A DNA stretch of 44,118 nt from Bacteroidales bacterium (GCA_029934515.1 JAOZMB010000010.1:1-44118), one strand, 5' to 3'. Shown: positions 6,570-15,727, counted from the stretch's first letter. The notes: generated by a model from the sequence alone, not told the origin. Numbers and translations: made by a program.

Positions 6570-8603
6570 ATGAAACCTGATGTTACAGATAGGGCTATTG
6601 CCATTACAAAAAGAATCGTATTAGGAATACTAATAGTAAGTTCGTTTGTTAGTCTGCTTTTGGTATTTAATTATATATCATATACAAATTCGACAACAGA
6701 ACAACAAAAGTATGACGTACTTTCGCAAACACAGAAAGCCGCTAAAGAATTTAATAAAAATTTTAGCGAGTCTATGAGTATTGTTGATAAAATAGCAAAC
6801 GATTTATCTTCCGGAGTAATGCAAAAAGAAGATATTATTGCAAAAATAAAATCTTATGTTAACGATACTTCAAAATTAAAATTTTTTGGTATAGGCGTTG
6901 CCTATCTTCCTCATAATGATATCTCCGATATTAGACGTAATTCGCCTTTTTATTTTAAAAGAGAAAAAAATAGATACATATCAAATAACGAAAAATTTGT
7001 TGAAATTTACTATGTTCCGATTTTAAGATACGACAGCATAACAGATGCAAATATAAAAATAGGAAGTGTTTTTTTAGATTTTTTGTTATCAGATATATTG
7101 GATATCATGGATGCACTTGATTTAAAAAAATCTGGATACGGATTTATTTTATCAGAAAAAGGAACATTTGTTGCACATCCAGTAAATGAATATAACGAAA
7201 TAAAAACAATATTTGAAGTAGCTAAAGAGCGTGATAATAAGAATTTTGCAAAACTTGGCAAAGAAGCTCTTAAAGGAAAATCTGGTGTTCTTGAGCATTC
7301 AGACGACCTTACTGGACAATTATCATGGGTCTTCTACGAGCCTATAAAATCGTTAAACTGGGCGCTTATAATTGTCTTCATAAAAGATGACATCCCTATT
7401 GATAGGAATTATCTGAAAAACTTATCTATTTTTATAAGTCTTTCCTTGCTAACTTTTTTTATATTTGGTTTCGGTTTAATAATTCGTATTCATAAATTGA
7501 CAACTATATCTATGGTTGTTTTTACTATATGGACATCATTACTTCTCTTGGGCGAAATAGCTTATGTATTAGACCTTTCTGTTAAATATGGTGATTTTCA
7601 AGAAAATGAAACAGTTAGAGTTATCGACCGTACAGGAGTTGATAATTATCTTAACAAATATAACCGGCGTGTAGAAAAATTGTGTAAAGATACTATTAAT
7701 TATATTCCTACAGGGATTTTCTTTGAGACGATTGAGTTCCCTAATGCAAATAATGTTTTTTTGTCGGGAACAGTATGGCAGAGATATACTACTGGTATCC
7801 ATGATAATATTGTTGACAGAGGAATTATCTTTCCAGAAGCAATATCTGATAATTTTGTAGATTCGTATCATTACAAAGACGGAAATAATGAAGTATTTGG
7901 ATGGTATTTTAGAATAACACTCCGCAAAAATTTTAGTTATAAAAAATATCCCGTTGATAGAAAAAATTTACTAATTAGAATATTGCCAAGAGATTTTAAA
8001 AATTATATTGTCTTACAGCCAGACTTGGATTCATATAATTTTACGAACCCAAATATGTTGCCAGGTATTTCGGAGAAGCTTGAAGTTGGTGGCTGGGCAA
8101 TGTTGAGCAGTAATTTTGCGTATGAGATGAATAGTTATAATTCAAATTTCAGTCTAAAAGGTTTTAACTGTCGGGAAAAGACTCCAGAATTATTTTTTGA
8201 CATCAAAATGTCTCGGAATTTTCTGGGTACAATATTCTCTGGCTCAATGCCTATTGTAGTCATGCTGGCTATTCTTTTTATTTTACAAACTATCACAATG
8301 CCGGGAGATATGGGAACAGTAGCAAGGATACTCGGACCTACGGGGTCTTTTTTCTTTGCTTCTCTTCTCGCTCATGTTGGATTGCGGGAAACACTCGCTA
8401 TAAAAGACATTGTTTATTTTGAATTTTTCTACATACTGTTATATATGATGATACTTTACGTATTCTTCGATTCCGTTTTAGTAGCTCGACAAAAAGGTTA
8501 TTGGCTTACTGAGTTCCGTAATGATATAATTCCTAAACTCTTATATTGGCCATTCTTTTTGAGTGTTTTGTTAATCGTTTCAATTCTTATGTTATTAGTA
8601 TAA
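6570..8603 (+). CDS. Cache sensor domain fused to a pentameric ligand-gated ion channel-like protein
   Basis: 677 residues. Order: membrane helix 15-37; periplasmic Cache-like domain ~38-275 (GYGFILSEKGTFVAHP, then SLNWALIIVF); helix 283-305, short cytoplasmic turn, helix 312-334; a second periplasmic beta-rich domain ~345-548; four C-terminal helices. The last two parts read as a Cys-loop-type channel: YPVDRKNLLIRIL (460-472) at the YPFDxQ position, GGWA before the pre-M1 strand, PELFFDIKMSRN (539-550) with the pre-M1 arginine, M1 with a proline (MPIVVML), M2 ending LLAHVGLRETL (599-609; compare LIAHIAF in the bacterial channel GLIC), then M3 (612-638) and M4 (655-677). The helix count puts both sensor domains in the periplasm, as a channel requires. 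No kinase, phosphatase or HAMP domain is present. Ligand and ion are unknown. The channel assignment is from motif order, not a computed alignment. Confidence 0.78.
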   Translation: MKPDVTDRAIAITKRIVLGILIVSSFVSLLLVFNYISYTNSTTEQQKYDVLSQTQKAAKEFNKNFSESMSIVDKIANDLSSGVMQKEDIIAKIKSYVNDTSKLKFFGIGVAYLPHNDISDIRRNSPFYFKREKNRYISNNEKFVEIYYVPILRYDSITDANIKIGSVFLDFLLSDILDIMDALDLKKSGYGFILSEKGTFVAHPVNEYNEIKTIFEVAKERDNKNFAKLGKEALKGKSGVLEHSDDLTGQLSWVFYEPIKSLNWALIIVFIKDDIPIDRNYLKNLSIFISLSLLTFFIFGFGLIIRIHKLTTISMVVFTIWTSLLLLGEIAYVLDLSVKYGDFQENETVRVIDRTGVDNYLNKYNRRVEKLCKDTINYIPTGIFFETIEFPNANNVFLSGTVWQRYTTGIHDNIVDRGIIFPEAISDNFVDSYHYKDGNNEVFGWYFRITLRKNFSYKKYPVDRKNLLIRILPRDFKNYIVLQPDLDSYNFTNPNMLPGISEKLEVGGWAMLSSNFAYEMNSYNSNFSLKGFNCREKTPELFFDIKMSRNFLGTIFSGSMPIVVMLAILFILQTITMPGDMGTVARILGPTGSFFFASLLAHVGLRETLAIKDIVYFEFFYILLYMMILYVFFDSVLVARQKGYWLTEFRNDIIPKLLYWPFFLSVLLIVSILMLLV

Positions 8604-8737
8604 ATTAATAACTCAACGTGATTTGTAAAAATAAGAAGTAGTTATAGAATTATTAACAACAATATAGTAAGAATTTATCTATTAAAATATTATGTTCTAA
8701 AATTAGAAAAATCAAATTTATATAAAGTTAATTTTAA

Positions 8738-8773
8738 AACTTTGACAAAAATCAAAAAATTTTTGATAAAGTT
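8738..8773. terminator. Hairpin between the two sensor genes
   Basis: AACTTT (8738-8743) pairs with AAAGTT (8768-8773), and inside it CAAAAAT pairs with ATTTTTG after a G-T pair and one mismatch. There is no T-run, so termination is uncertain. Confidence 0.3.
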
Positions 8774-8809
8774 GAGTTTATGTAACTGTTCACAAAAATC
8801 TGAAAATAA

Positions 8810-10339
8810 ATGATAATATTTGGCAAACGAAGTGTAAAATCAAAAATTGTTATTATCATAACTTTGTTATTTGCTTTCTTTATAGTAACATCGTTGATAT
8901 ATACAATTATAAAACTTGATGTACAAGAAAAAAAAGAAATTAAAGAATACAGAGAAACACAAAAGAACGATACAGAAGAGGAGCTGAAAAGTTTTGTATA
9001 TATGGCGTACACGGTTGTTGAAAATAATTATAAAAATGCAACCGATACATCTTACTTGAAGAGTTTTTATGGTCCGCGATTAAAGAATTTTATAAATATT
9101 GTAGAAGAAATACTGAAAGACAAAGCCAATGCGGTTAGTAACGGAAAGTTAAATTTGGCACAGGCACAGGCACAGGCTCTCGAATTGATTGGAAAAATAA
9201 AATATGATAAAGGAGCTGGTTATATATGGGTTATTGACAGTGTGTTGCCAAATCCTACAATGATTTTAGAACCAACAATGCCTGAACTTAAAGATAAAGT
9301 ACTTACAAACGAAAAATTTAATTATGTCTCTGGAACAAAAAAAAATGTATTTACTGAGATAGCAAAAAAATGTAAGAATGACGGTGAAGGTTTTGTTGAT
9401 TATGTATGGTCGCACCCACTGGGTGACAGTACGCAGGCTGAAATTCCTAAATTTGCTTATTCAAGGTTATTCGAAGAATGGGGCTGGATAATATGCACAG
9501 GAATTTATATTGACAATGCAATAAAAGACAGCATGGAGAAAACAAAATCAGACCTCAGAAGATTAAGATATGCAAACGGGACTGGTTATTTCTGGTTAAA
9601 CGATGACACAGAACCTATACCAAAATTGATTATGAACCCTTTTATTCCAGACTTGGAAGGAAAAGTATTAACAGGAAAAAAATATAACCGTGCCTTTGAT
9701 AAAGATTATAATTTATATAAGGCTTTTCATGATGCATGCAAAAAAACAGGTGAAGGCTTTGTTGAATATAAATGGGATAAACCAGCTAAAAATGAACTAA
9801 TCGAAGACGCACAAAAAACATCTTTTGTTAAATTTTTCGAACCATTTGGGTGGGTAATAGGAAGCGGAGTATATATTGACGATATAGAAAAAGAAATTAA
9901 TAAGAAAGTAGAAAAAATGAGAGCAAGGAGAATTAATCTTATTATAAGTTATTTATCTATTTTTACAGGACTCGGAACAGCTTCGATAGGTTTTTTGATT
10001 TATATACTAAACCGTTTATTTAAAAAAACAAAAGAAGAAGAAAATATTATAAAAAAGGAAAATAAAATCACAGAAGATTTACCTCCAGATATTGTAACAG
10101 AGAAAATTGAAAACGAAGAAAGTACAAAACAAGTAAACGACCCTATTGAACCATTTGAAAAATTGTTAAAAATTTTTATGACAGAACATACAAAACTGCT
10201 CGCCGTTCAAAAAACAATCGATAATAATAATTATCATAATATTACAAAAGAAGTTCAGAAACTGGTAAAAGATTTTGAAATATTAAACGAGAAAATGATG
10301 AACGAAGAGAACCATAAGAAAAAGAAAGAAGAAAAATAA
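8810..10339 (+). CDS. Membrane protein with two Cache modules and no output domain
   Basis: 509 residues: membrane helix ~12-36, a helical linker to ~130, two tandem Cache modules, a second membrane helix ~375-400, then ~105 cytoplasmic residues. The modules are recognisable by repeated motifs: GAGYIWVIDS with FEEWGWIICTGIYIDNA (about 136-237), and GTGYFWLNDD with FEPFGWVIGSGVYIDDI (about 257-359). Such modules bind small molecules, often organic acids, in the periplasm of chemoreceptors and kinases. The cytoplasmic tail is charged, coiled-coil-like and has no HAMP, kinase, GGDEF or methyl-accepting domain, so a signal would need a partner protein. A short (GGCACA)3 tract encodes AQAQAQA near residue 117. 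It is convergent with the chemoreceptor gene, 29 bases away. Confidence 0.85.
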   Translation: MIIFGKRSVKSKIVIIITLLFAFFIVTSLIYTIIKLDVQEKKEIKEYRETQKNDTEEELKSFVYMAYTVVENNYKNATDTSYLKSFYGPRLKNFINIVEEILKDKANAVSNGKLNLAQAQAQALELIGKIKYDKGAGYIWVIDSVLPNPTMILEPTMPELKDKVLTNEKFNYVSGTKKNVFTEIAKKCKNDGEGFVDYVWSHPLGDSTQAEIPKFAYSRLFEEWGWIICTGIYIDNAIKDSMEKTKSDLRRLRYANGTGYFWLNDDTEPIPKLIMNPFIPDLEGKVLTGKKYNRAFDKDYNLYKAFHDACKKTGEGFVEYKWDKPAKNELIEDAQKTSFVKFFEPFGWVIGSGVYIDDIEKEINKKVEKMRARRINLIISYLSIFTGLGTASIGFLIYILNRLFKKTKEEENIIKKENKITEDLPPDIVTEKIENEESTKQVNDPIEPFEKLLKIFMTEHTKLLAVQKTIDNNNYHNITKEVQKLVKDFEILNEKMMNEENHKKKKEEK

Positions 10340-10368
10340 TGGACTCATTATTTTAAAATTATTTCTTG

Positions 10369-12270
10369 TTATAAATCTCTAATTTTAAACACAGAAATCA
10401 ATTCTTTTAACTGTTGTGCTTGTGCCGATAACTCTTCGGCAGATGCAGACATCTCTTCGGCAGATGCTGAGTTTTCGTTTGTTATTTCTGTTAGTTGTTG
10501 GACTGAAATATTTACACTTTCGGCTCCGATTTGTTGTTCTTTTCCTGCTGAAACGATTTTATTTACAAGCTCGGCACTTTTTATTATCTCTGGAATTACA
10601 TTTTTTAATTTTTCGCCTGCAATTTTTGAAATATTTTGTCCATCTTGTGATAATTTGTTTATCTCGTTTGATGCAATTTTTGTTTTATCGGCAAGTCTTC
10701 TTATTTCATTTGCTACAACAGAAAAACCTTTACCTACTTCGCCAGCATGAGCCGCTTCAATAGCCGCATTTATTGACAGAATATCTATTTTATTTGCAAT
10801 CTCTGTAATTATTAATATTTTTTTGCTTATAGTAATAACAGAGTTTATAGCTTTTACAAAAAATTCATTGCTCAGCTTCATTTCATTTGCAGATTTTTCA
10901 GAACTTTGTCCAGTTATTTCGGCATTTTGAGAATTTAAATTTATCATTGCCAACATTTCCTCAATTGAAGTTGCAACTTCTTCTGTTGTTGCGGCTTGTT
11001 CGTTTGCCCTATCTGCTATATTCTGCGAAGCAGAACTTAGCTGGTCACTGGCATTTGAAACAGCTATTGCTGTGTTATTTATATTTAAAATTATATCTCT
11101 GAAATTTGTATTGATTTCGTTTATTGAGTTGTAAAGTGTACCAATTTCATCCTTCCTTTTTTCTTTTATTTGAAAATTTATTTCTTTGTTAGATATTTTT
11201 TTTATTGCATTTACAACATTTTCTATCGGCTTAGAAATTGACCTTGATAATAAATAAGCTGAAATTATTATAAATAAGATAGAAATAATAGAAACAATTA
11301 ATATAATCCTTGCTTGTAATTTTACTGGTTTAAGAACTTCGTCAATGTTCACTGTTGAAAAAATCCTCCAATCTAAACCATTTATATTCAATGCAGAGTA
11401 AAAAAGATAATCCTTTTTATTCGTAGTTAATGTTTTAATTACTTCTGTTGTTTTCTTTTTATTCATACAATCTATTATAGTTTCATCTTTTATTTGGTCT
11501 CCAATAGTTTCGTTTGTAAGACGTTTATCTGATTTAAGATTATACTCTGTATTTTCTTTGCCAACAATGTAGATTTCGGAACTTTCATATAATTTATTGT
11601 TATTGTAAATGACTTTATTTATTTTTTTAGATGAAATTTGCATCACAAGAACCCCAATTATTTTTTTATCTCTATAAACTGGCGTGCCAACAAATAATGC
11701 TTGCTCATTGTTTGAAGGTGCATAAGGCTGATAATCAGTTATTATTGTTTTTTGTTTCGTTACGACATCTTTCCAAAGTTTTGCAAGATGTGTATTTTTA
11801 TATTTTCCTACGGATAAATTTGCTCCGAGATCGTCTTCTTTTGATACCGAAAACATTACATGCCCGTGTTCTGCACAAATAAAAAAAGCATCGTAATAAT
11901 TATTTATTCTTATGTATTTTGAAAAATAATTATAATGTTTTTCTGTTAATAGTTTGTAGTCTTCTGTATTTACAGGAAAAGTATCATTTTTATTTGCACC
12001 TGTTTCTTTGTGATAATTCTCTAATATTCTAAACAAATCTTGTATTGCATAAAAATTGCTTTCCATTTTCATTTTAGTTTTTATATCTTTAAAATATTTT
12101 TCTATTTCATGTTTTTTTCTTTTTAAATCGTTAAAAAATATTTTATCTGTATTTTCAGTTATTGTTTTTCTGAAAATATAATCAGCAATTAGACTATCTG
12201 CTACAATTGCTGTTAATCCTACTGTTATAAAAACTATTAGTATTTTTTTGAAAATTGATATATTTTTCAT
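10369..12270 (-). CDS. Methyl-accepting chemotaxis protein with Cache sensor
   Basis: 633 residues with a full chemoreceptor layout: membrane helix ~9-28, periplasmic double-Cache domain ~35-310 (ALFVGTPVYRDKKIIGVLVM, then SALNINGLDWRIFSTV), membrane helix ~320-342, HAMP ~343-395 ending in RKDEIGTLYNSINEI, and a signalling helical hairpin from ~400 to the end. The CheA/CheW-contacting tip is intact: DILSINAAIEAAHAGEVGKG followed by FSVVANEIRRLADKT. Glutamate/alanine-rich helices (TEEVATSIEEM, SASAEEMSASAEEL) are likely methylation segments. No che genes are in the window. It starts 11 bases after the polysaccharide deacetylase gene on the same strand, so the two may be co-transcribed. Confidence 0.95.
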   Translation of the reverse strand: MKNISIFKKILIVFITVGLTAIVADSLIADYIFRKTITENTDKIFFNDLKRKKHEIEKYFKDIKTKMKMESNFYAIQDLFRILENYHKETGANKNDTFPVNTEDYKLLTEKHYNYFSKYIRINNYYDAFFICAEHGHVMFSVSKEDDLGANLSVGKYKNTHLAKLWKDVVTKQKTIITDYQPYAPSNNEQALFVGTPVYRDKKIIGVLVMQISSKKINKVIYNNNKLYESSEIYIVGKENTEYNLKSDKRLTNETIGDQIKDETIIDCMNKKKTTEVIKTLTTNKKDYLFYSALNINGLDWRIFSTVNIDEVLKPVKLQARIILIVSIISILFIIISAYLLSRSISKPIENVVNAIKKISNKEINFQIKEKRKDEIGTLYNSINEINTNFRDIILNINNTAIAVSNASDQLSSASQNIADRANEQAATTEEVATSIEEMLAMINLNSQNAEITGQSSEKSANEMKLSNEFFVKAINSVITISKKILIITEIANKIDILSINAAIEAAHAGEVGKGFSVVANEIRRLADKTKIASNEINKLSQDGQNISKIAGEKLKNVIPEIIKSAELVNKIVSAGKEQQIGAESVNISVQQLTEITNENSASAEEMSASAEELSAQAQQLKELISVFKIRDL

Positions 12271-12281
12271 TTTATTTTTTT

Positions 12282-13319
12282 TTACTGTTTAAATTTATTA
12301 TTTTTTCTTATTTCTATTTTTGCCATTTCACCGGCATCTTTTAAATTTTTAAATTCAATATATTGTCTTTCTTGGTCAGTTATTGATTTAAAAAAATCGG
12401 CAATTGGTCTTTTGTAAATATAGTCTCCTTCTTGATGACATCCAATATTAATAAAAAAATGTTTATTACTACCATTTTTAATTTTATTTATTGCATGTTC
12501 TAAAACAGGTCGCATCGTTTTTCTTCCAGATGCGTAATCAGATACTCCGCAATTATTTGGCATTTCAATCAAAGAATTTATTTTATACGGTTGAGTGAGT
12601 TTTCTTATTGCTTTGTCTGGGCAATTTTTAAGGCTGAATGAATTTCTCAAAAAATATTCTTCTTGTTCTTTGTATCCCCACAATTTTATAATAAATTCTG
12701 TCCAGCTTCTGTTATTGTTATTATAGTCGTCTAAAAAATTACCGTTGTTTTCAAAAGAATATCCCTGAGATAAAATTTCTGGTGGTGCCGCAGATGAGTC
12801 AAATTTAAAACCAGTTTTCTCTAATGCCGTAAAAACATTGTCTGATGCCATCCAACCTCCTGCTCTGAAACTTGTTAATTCCGAAATATTAAGGTTTGAC
12901 AATAATATTTCCTTTGATTTATTTAATATTTTTATTATTTCATCAGGCTCGTAGGCAGATAGCGGAATTCCTCTTCCTGTGTTTGGCGATCTCAAAAACT
13001 TTGGTAATTTATTAATAAGTTTTTGAATTTTTTTACTATACGGTTCATAGAAATCTGGTTCTGTTCGGAATGTAAGTCCACAATAATCTATTAAACTTCG
13101 GTAGTTATGTATGTGTAAAGCAATCTCATCGTTCGGCATTGTAGCTTTATTTATATTTTCTGATACATGTTGAATACCTTTTGTGAAATATGCTGGACAG
13201 ATAAAATATGTTGCTGGGACATTTTTTCCTATATATTTACGAAGTTCAATCAGATCGTCAATAGATTCAAAATCATCGCCTTCCCAGTCAACAGTAAATG
13301 TTATAATTACTTTTTTCAT
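12282..13319 (-). CDS. Polysaccharide deacetylase-like (NodB-fold) protein
   Basis: 345 residues, no signal peptide. NodB-family motifs: TFTVDWEGDD with the catalytic-base aspartate (Asp11), EIALHIHNY (His69, His71) at the metal-binding histidine position, and SFRAGGWMASDNVF (Arg152) as motif 3. Enzymes of this fold remove N- or O-acetyl groups from polysaccharides or peptidoglycan-like substrates; this one resembles cytoplasmic members associated with lipopolysaccharide or exopolysaccharide loci, which suits its position 66 bases after lpxA. The second motif is HxH rather than the usual H(S/T)xxH, so activity is not guaranteed. Confidence 0.75.
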   Translation of the reverse strand: MKKVIITFTVDWEGDDFESIDDLIELRKYIGKNVPATYFICPAYFTKGIQHVSENINKATMPNDEIALHIHNYRSLIDYCGLTFRTEPDFYEPYSKKIQKLINKLPKFLRSPNTGRGIPLSAYEPDEIIKILNKSKEILLSNLNISELTSFRAGGWMASDNVFTALEKTGFKFDSSAAPPEILSQGYSFENNGNFLDDYNNNNRSWTEFIIKLWGYKEQEEYFLRNSFSLKNCPDKAIRKLTQPYKINSLIEMPNNCGVSDYASGRKTMRPVLEHAINKIKNGSNKHFFINIGCHQEGDYIYKRPIADFFKSITDQERQYIEFKNLKDAGEMAKIEIRKNNKFKQ

Positions 13320-13342
13320 AAAAAAAATTTAATCAGTTGTAA

Positions 13343-13375
13343 ACTGTCGGCGCGGCTTGAAGCTATACCGACAGT
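13343..13375 (-). terminator. GC-rich hairpin between lpxA and the deacetylase gene
   Basis: ACTGTCGG (13343-13350) and CCGACAGT (13368-13375) are perfectly complementary, with a smaller GCTT/AAGC stem inside. On the minus strand an AT-rich stretch ending in a T7 run follows after ~13 bases. Its GC content stands out in this AT-rich DNA, suggesting a degenerate palindromic repeat; it may attenuate transcription into the deacetylase gene. Confidence 0.5.
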
Positions 13376-13385
13376 AATTTAACTG

Positions 13386-14165
13386 TTATTTTTTGGGAGC
13401 TGGAATAATTCCTCTTTTTGTTTGTTTCATAAAATCAGTTATTTGTTTCTTTATATCAGATTCTGGTATTTCTTCCATAATTTTAGCAAAAGCATTTGTA
13501 AAATTATAACCTCTGCTATAAAGTATTCTGTAAATATCTTGAATTTCGTATATCTGTTCATTTGAGAAGCCTCTTCTTTTTAGTCCTACTGAGTTTATAC
13601 CTGCAAAACTTGCTGGGAACCTTGCCGCTTTTGCATAAGGCGGGATGTCTTTTCCGAGCAATAATCCGCCTTGTGTAAAAGCGTGCTGACCTATTCTTGT
13701 GAACTGATGTACGTTTGTAGAGCCTCCGAGTATTGCGAAATCATTTATCTCAACTTCACCTGCAATTTGAACATTATTTGCCAAGATAACATTTTTTCCT
13801 ATTGTGCAATCATGTGCAACATGACTGTATGCCATTAATATACAATTCTTTCCAAGAACTGTTTTTTCTTTCGCAATAGTTGCTCTATTTACTGTTGCAC
13901 ATTCACGTATAACAGTATTATCTCCAATTTCAGCTGTTGTTATTTCACCTTTAAACTTTAAATCCTGAGGCGGACCCGCTACAACTGCACCTGGGAATAC
14001 TGTTACATTTTTCCCGATTCTTGCTCCGTCCATTATAACGGCATTCGCATATATCTTAGAATTTTCTCCAATAATAACATCCTCATGGATTGTTGCAAAT
14101 GGTTCTATTATAACATTTTTTGCAATTTTTGCATTCGGATGCACATTAACAAATTTTTGTATCAT
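13386..14165 (-). CDS. lpxA: UDP-N-acetylglucosamine O-acyltransferase
   Basis: 259 residues, the normal length. LpxA adds the first 3-hydroxyacyl chain to UDP-GlcNAc, opening lipid A synthesis in the cytoplasm. Hexapeptide repeats forming a left-handed beta helix cover residues 1-190, starting VHPNAKIAKNVIIEPFATIH. The catalytic-histidine region MAYSHVAHDCTIG is present, followed by NNVQIAGEVEINDFAILGG and VHQFTRIGQHAFTQGG; the C-terminal helical part starts near GLKRRGFSNEQI. It begins 3 bases after the lpxC-fabZ stop, giving an operon order lpxC-fabZ, lpxA that is characteristic of Bacteroidota. Confidence 0.97.
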   Translation of the reverse strand: MIQKFVNVHPNAKIAKNVIIEPFATIHEDVIIGENSKIYANAVIMDGARIGKNVTVFPGAVVAGPPQDLKFKGEITTAEIGDNTVIRECATVNRATIAKEKTVLGKNCILMAYSHVAHDCTIGKNVILANNVQIAGEVEINDFAILGGSTNVHQFTRIGQHAFTQGGLLLGKDIPPYAKAARFPASFAGINSVGLKRRGFSNEQIYEIQDIYRILYSRGYNFTNAFAKIMEEIPESDIKKQITDFMKQTKRGIIPAPKK

Positions 14166-14168
14166 ATT

Positions 14169-15563
14169 TTATTTTTCTTTTACAATTTGAGCCATTAATT
14201 GACCTTCGGTAACAAGATTTTCTCCGACAAATGCCTGAGCTTTCATATTTGCAATTCCTCGTCGAACAGGTGCAATAAGTTCTAATTTAAAAATTATTGT
14301 ATCGCCAGGAAAAACCATTCTCTTAAATTTTACTTTGTCAATTTTAAGAAAATAAGTAAGATAATTTTCTGGGTCTTTTACTGTATTTAACACAAGAACA
14401 CCGCCTGTTTGTGCCATTGCTTCAACAATTAATACACCTGGCATAACTGGTTTTCCGGGAAAATGTCCTCTAAAAAAAGGTTCATTTATAGTAACGTTTT
14501 TCAAACCAATAACTACTTTATCAGTTTGTTTCAGGATTTTATCTATTAACAGAAAAGGAGGACGGTGTGGTAGTCCTTTCATTATTCCGTTAATATCAAC
14601 CACAGGAACAGCATTTATATCAATATCAGGAGCGTTTTTTCTTTTTCGTCTTTTTTTTATCTCCTGTCTTATTTTTTTTGCAAACATAACATTTGAATAA
14701 TGACCGGGACGTGTTGCCAGGATTTTACCTTTTATTGGCATAGCTGTCAGTGCAAGGTCTCCGATTAAATCGAGCAGTTTGTGTCTTGCTGGTTCGTTTT
14801 GAAATATTAAATCTTGTTCATTTAATATTCCTTGACCTATATATTTTCTGCGTGGTTTGTTAAATAGGTCTGCAATTCTGTCTAGTTCTTTCTGTGTTGT
14901 TTCTTTTTCTATAATTACAAGAGCGTTCTGTAAATCGCCTCCTTTTATCAAATTATTTTTTAGAAGTAGTTCTAATTCTTTTAGAAATACAAATGTTTTA
15001 CATGTAGAAATTTCATTTACGTAATTTTTCAACGATTTCAGGACAGCAAATTGATTTCCAAGAACACTTGAATTATAATCAATCATAACATTAATATTCA
15101 ACTCGTTATCTGGAAATACCTCTATTTCAATTCCAGATTTTTCATCTATATATTTTATATTATTTTTAATAACAAAATATTTTTTGTCTGCATTTTGCTC
15201 AACAATACCAGCTTCTTTTATCGCCTCTACGTACAAACCAGCTGATCCGTCAAGAATTGGTATTTCAGGTCCTGTAACATCAATTAAAATATTATCTATT
15301 CCCAATCCGTAAACAGCAGACAACACATGCTCGACTGTTGCTATTCTTGCTTTTCCTTCACACAAAACCGTACTCCTAGATGTATCCACAACATTCTCTG
15401 CAACGGCATTAATAATTGGTTTTTCTTTAAGGTCTGTTCTACGAAATTTATATCCGTGATTTTCTGGTGCTGGATTAAAAGTTATTTCTGCTTCTGCTGC
15501 TGTATGCAGACCTTTGCCTTTTAAACTTATAACTCTATTTATCGTTTTTTGTTTTTCTGACAT
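14169..15563 (-). CDS. lpxC-fabZ: Bifunctional LpxC deacetylase / FabZ dehydratase
   Basis: 464 residues made of two enzymes. Residues 1-300 are LpxC, the zinc deacetylase and committed step of lipid A synthesis: KGKGLHTAAEAEITFNPAPE, zinc ligands His79 (ATVEHVLSA), His261 and Asp265 (HKLLDLIGDLAL). Residues ~328-464 are FabZ, the 3-hydroxyacyl-ACP dehydratase: LPHRPPFLLIDK, the catalytic His367 in FFRGHFPGKPVMPG, and Glu381 in VEAMAQTGG. A basic linker KKRRKRKN separates them. This fusion is a hallmark of Bacteroidota and couples lipid A to fatty acid supply. The dispersed repeat lies 40 bases upstream, in the same orientation. Confidence 0.97.
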   Translation of the reverse strand: MSEKQKTINRVISLKGKGLHTAAEAEITFNPAPENHGYKFRRTDLKEKPIINAVAENVVDTSRSTVLCEGKARIATVEHVLSAVYGLGIDNILIDVTGPEIPILDGSAGLYVEAIKEAGIVEQNADKKYFVIKNNIKYIDEKSGIEIEVFPDNELNINVMIDYNSSVLGNQFAVLKSLKNYVNEISTCKTFVFLKELELLLKNNLIKGGDLQNALVIIEKETTQKELDRIADLFNKPRRKYIGQGILNEQDLIFQNEPARHKLLDLIGDLALTAMPIKGKILATRPGHYSNVMFAKKIRQEIKKRRKRKNAPDIDINAVPVVDINGIMKGLPHRPPFLLIDKILKQTDKVVIGLKNVTINEPFFRGHFPGKPVMPGVLIVEAMAQTGGVLVLNTVKDPENYLTYFLKIDKVKFKRMVFPGDTIIFKLELIAPVRRGIANMKAQAFVGENLVTEGQLMAQIVKEK

Positions 15564-15603
15564 TTCTTGTTCTAATTGATTTATTTTATTAAAAAAATAT
15601 TTA

Positions 15604-15709
15604 GTAATGGTTAAAAAATAACTTCATGATTTGTTTTTTGTAAAATACTTATTATCAGTTGTAAACCAATTCGTAATTCGTAATTCATAATTTATAATTC
15701 GTAATTTAC
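15604..15709 (-). repeat. Dispersed intergenic repeat, copy 3 (full length)
   Basis: On the minus strand this reads GTAAATTACGAATTATAAAT, several ATTACGA-like units, ATTGGTTTACAACTGATAATAAG and ends in AACCATTACT. It matches copy 2 over its whole length with a few substitutions and one extra 7-base unit, and copy 1 over its 3' half. It lies just before, and points toward, lpxC-fabZ. Confidence 0.9.
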
Positions 15710-15727
15710 TTATTGGTTTATTCTCCA

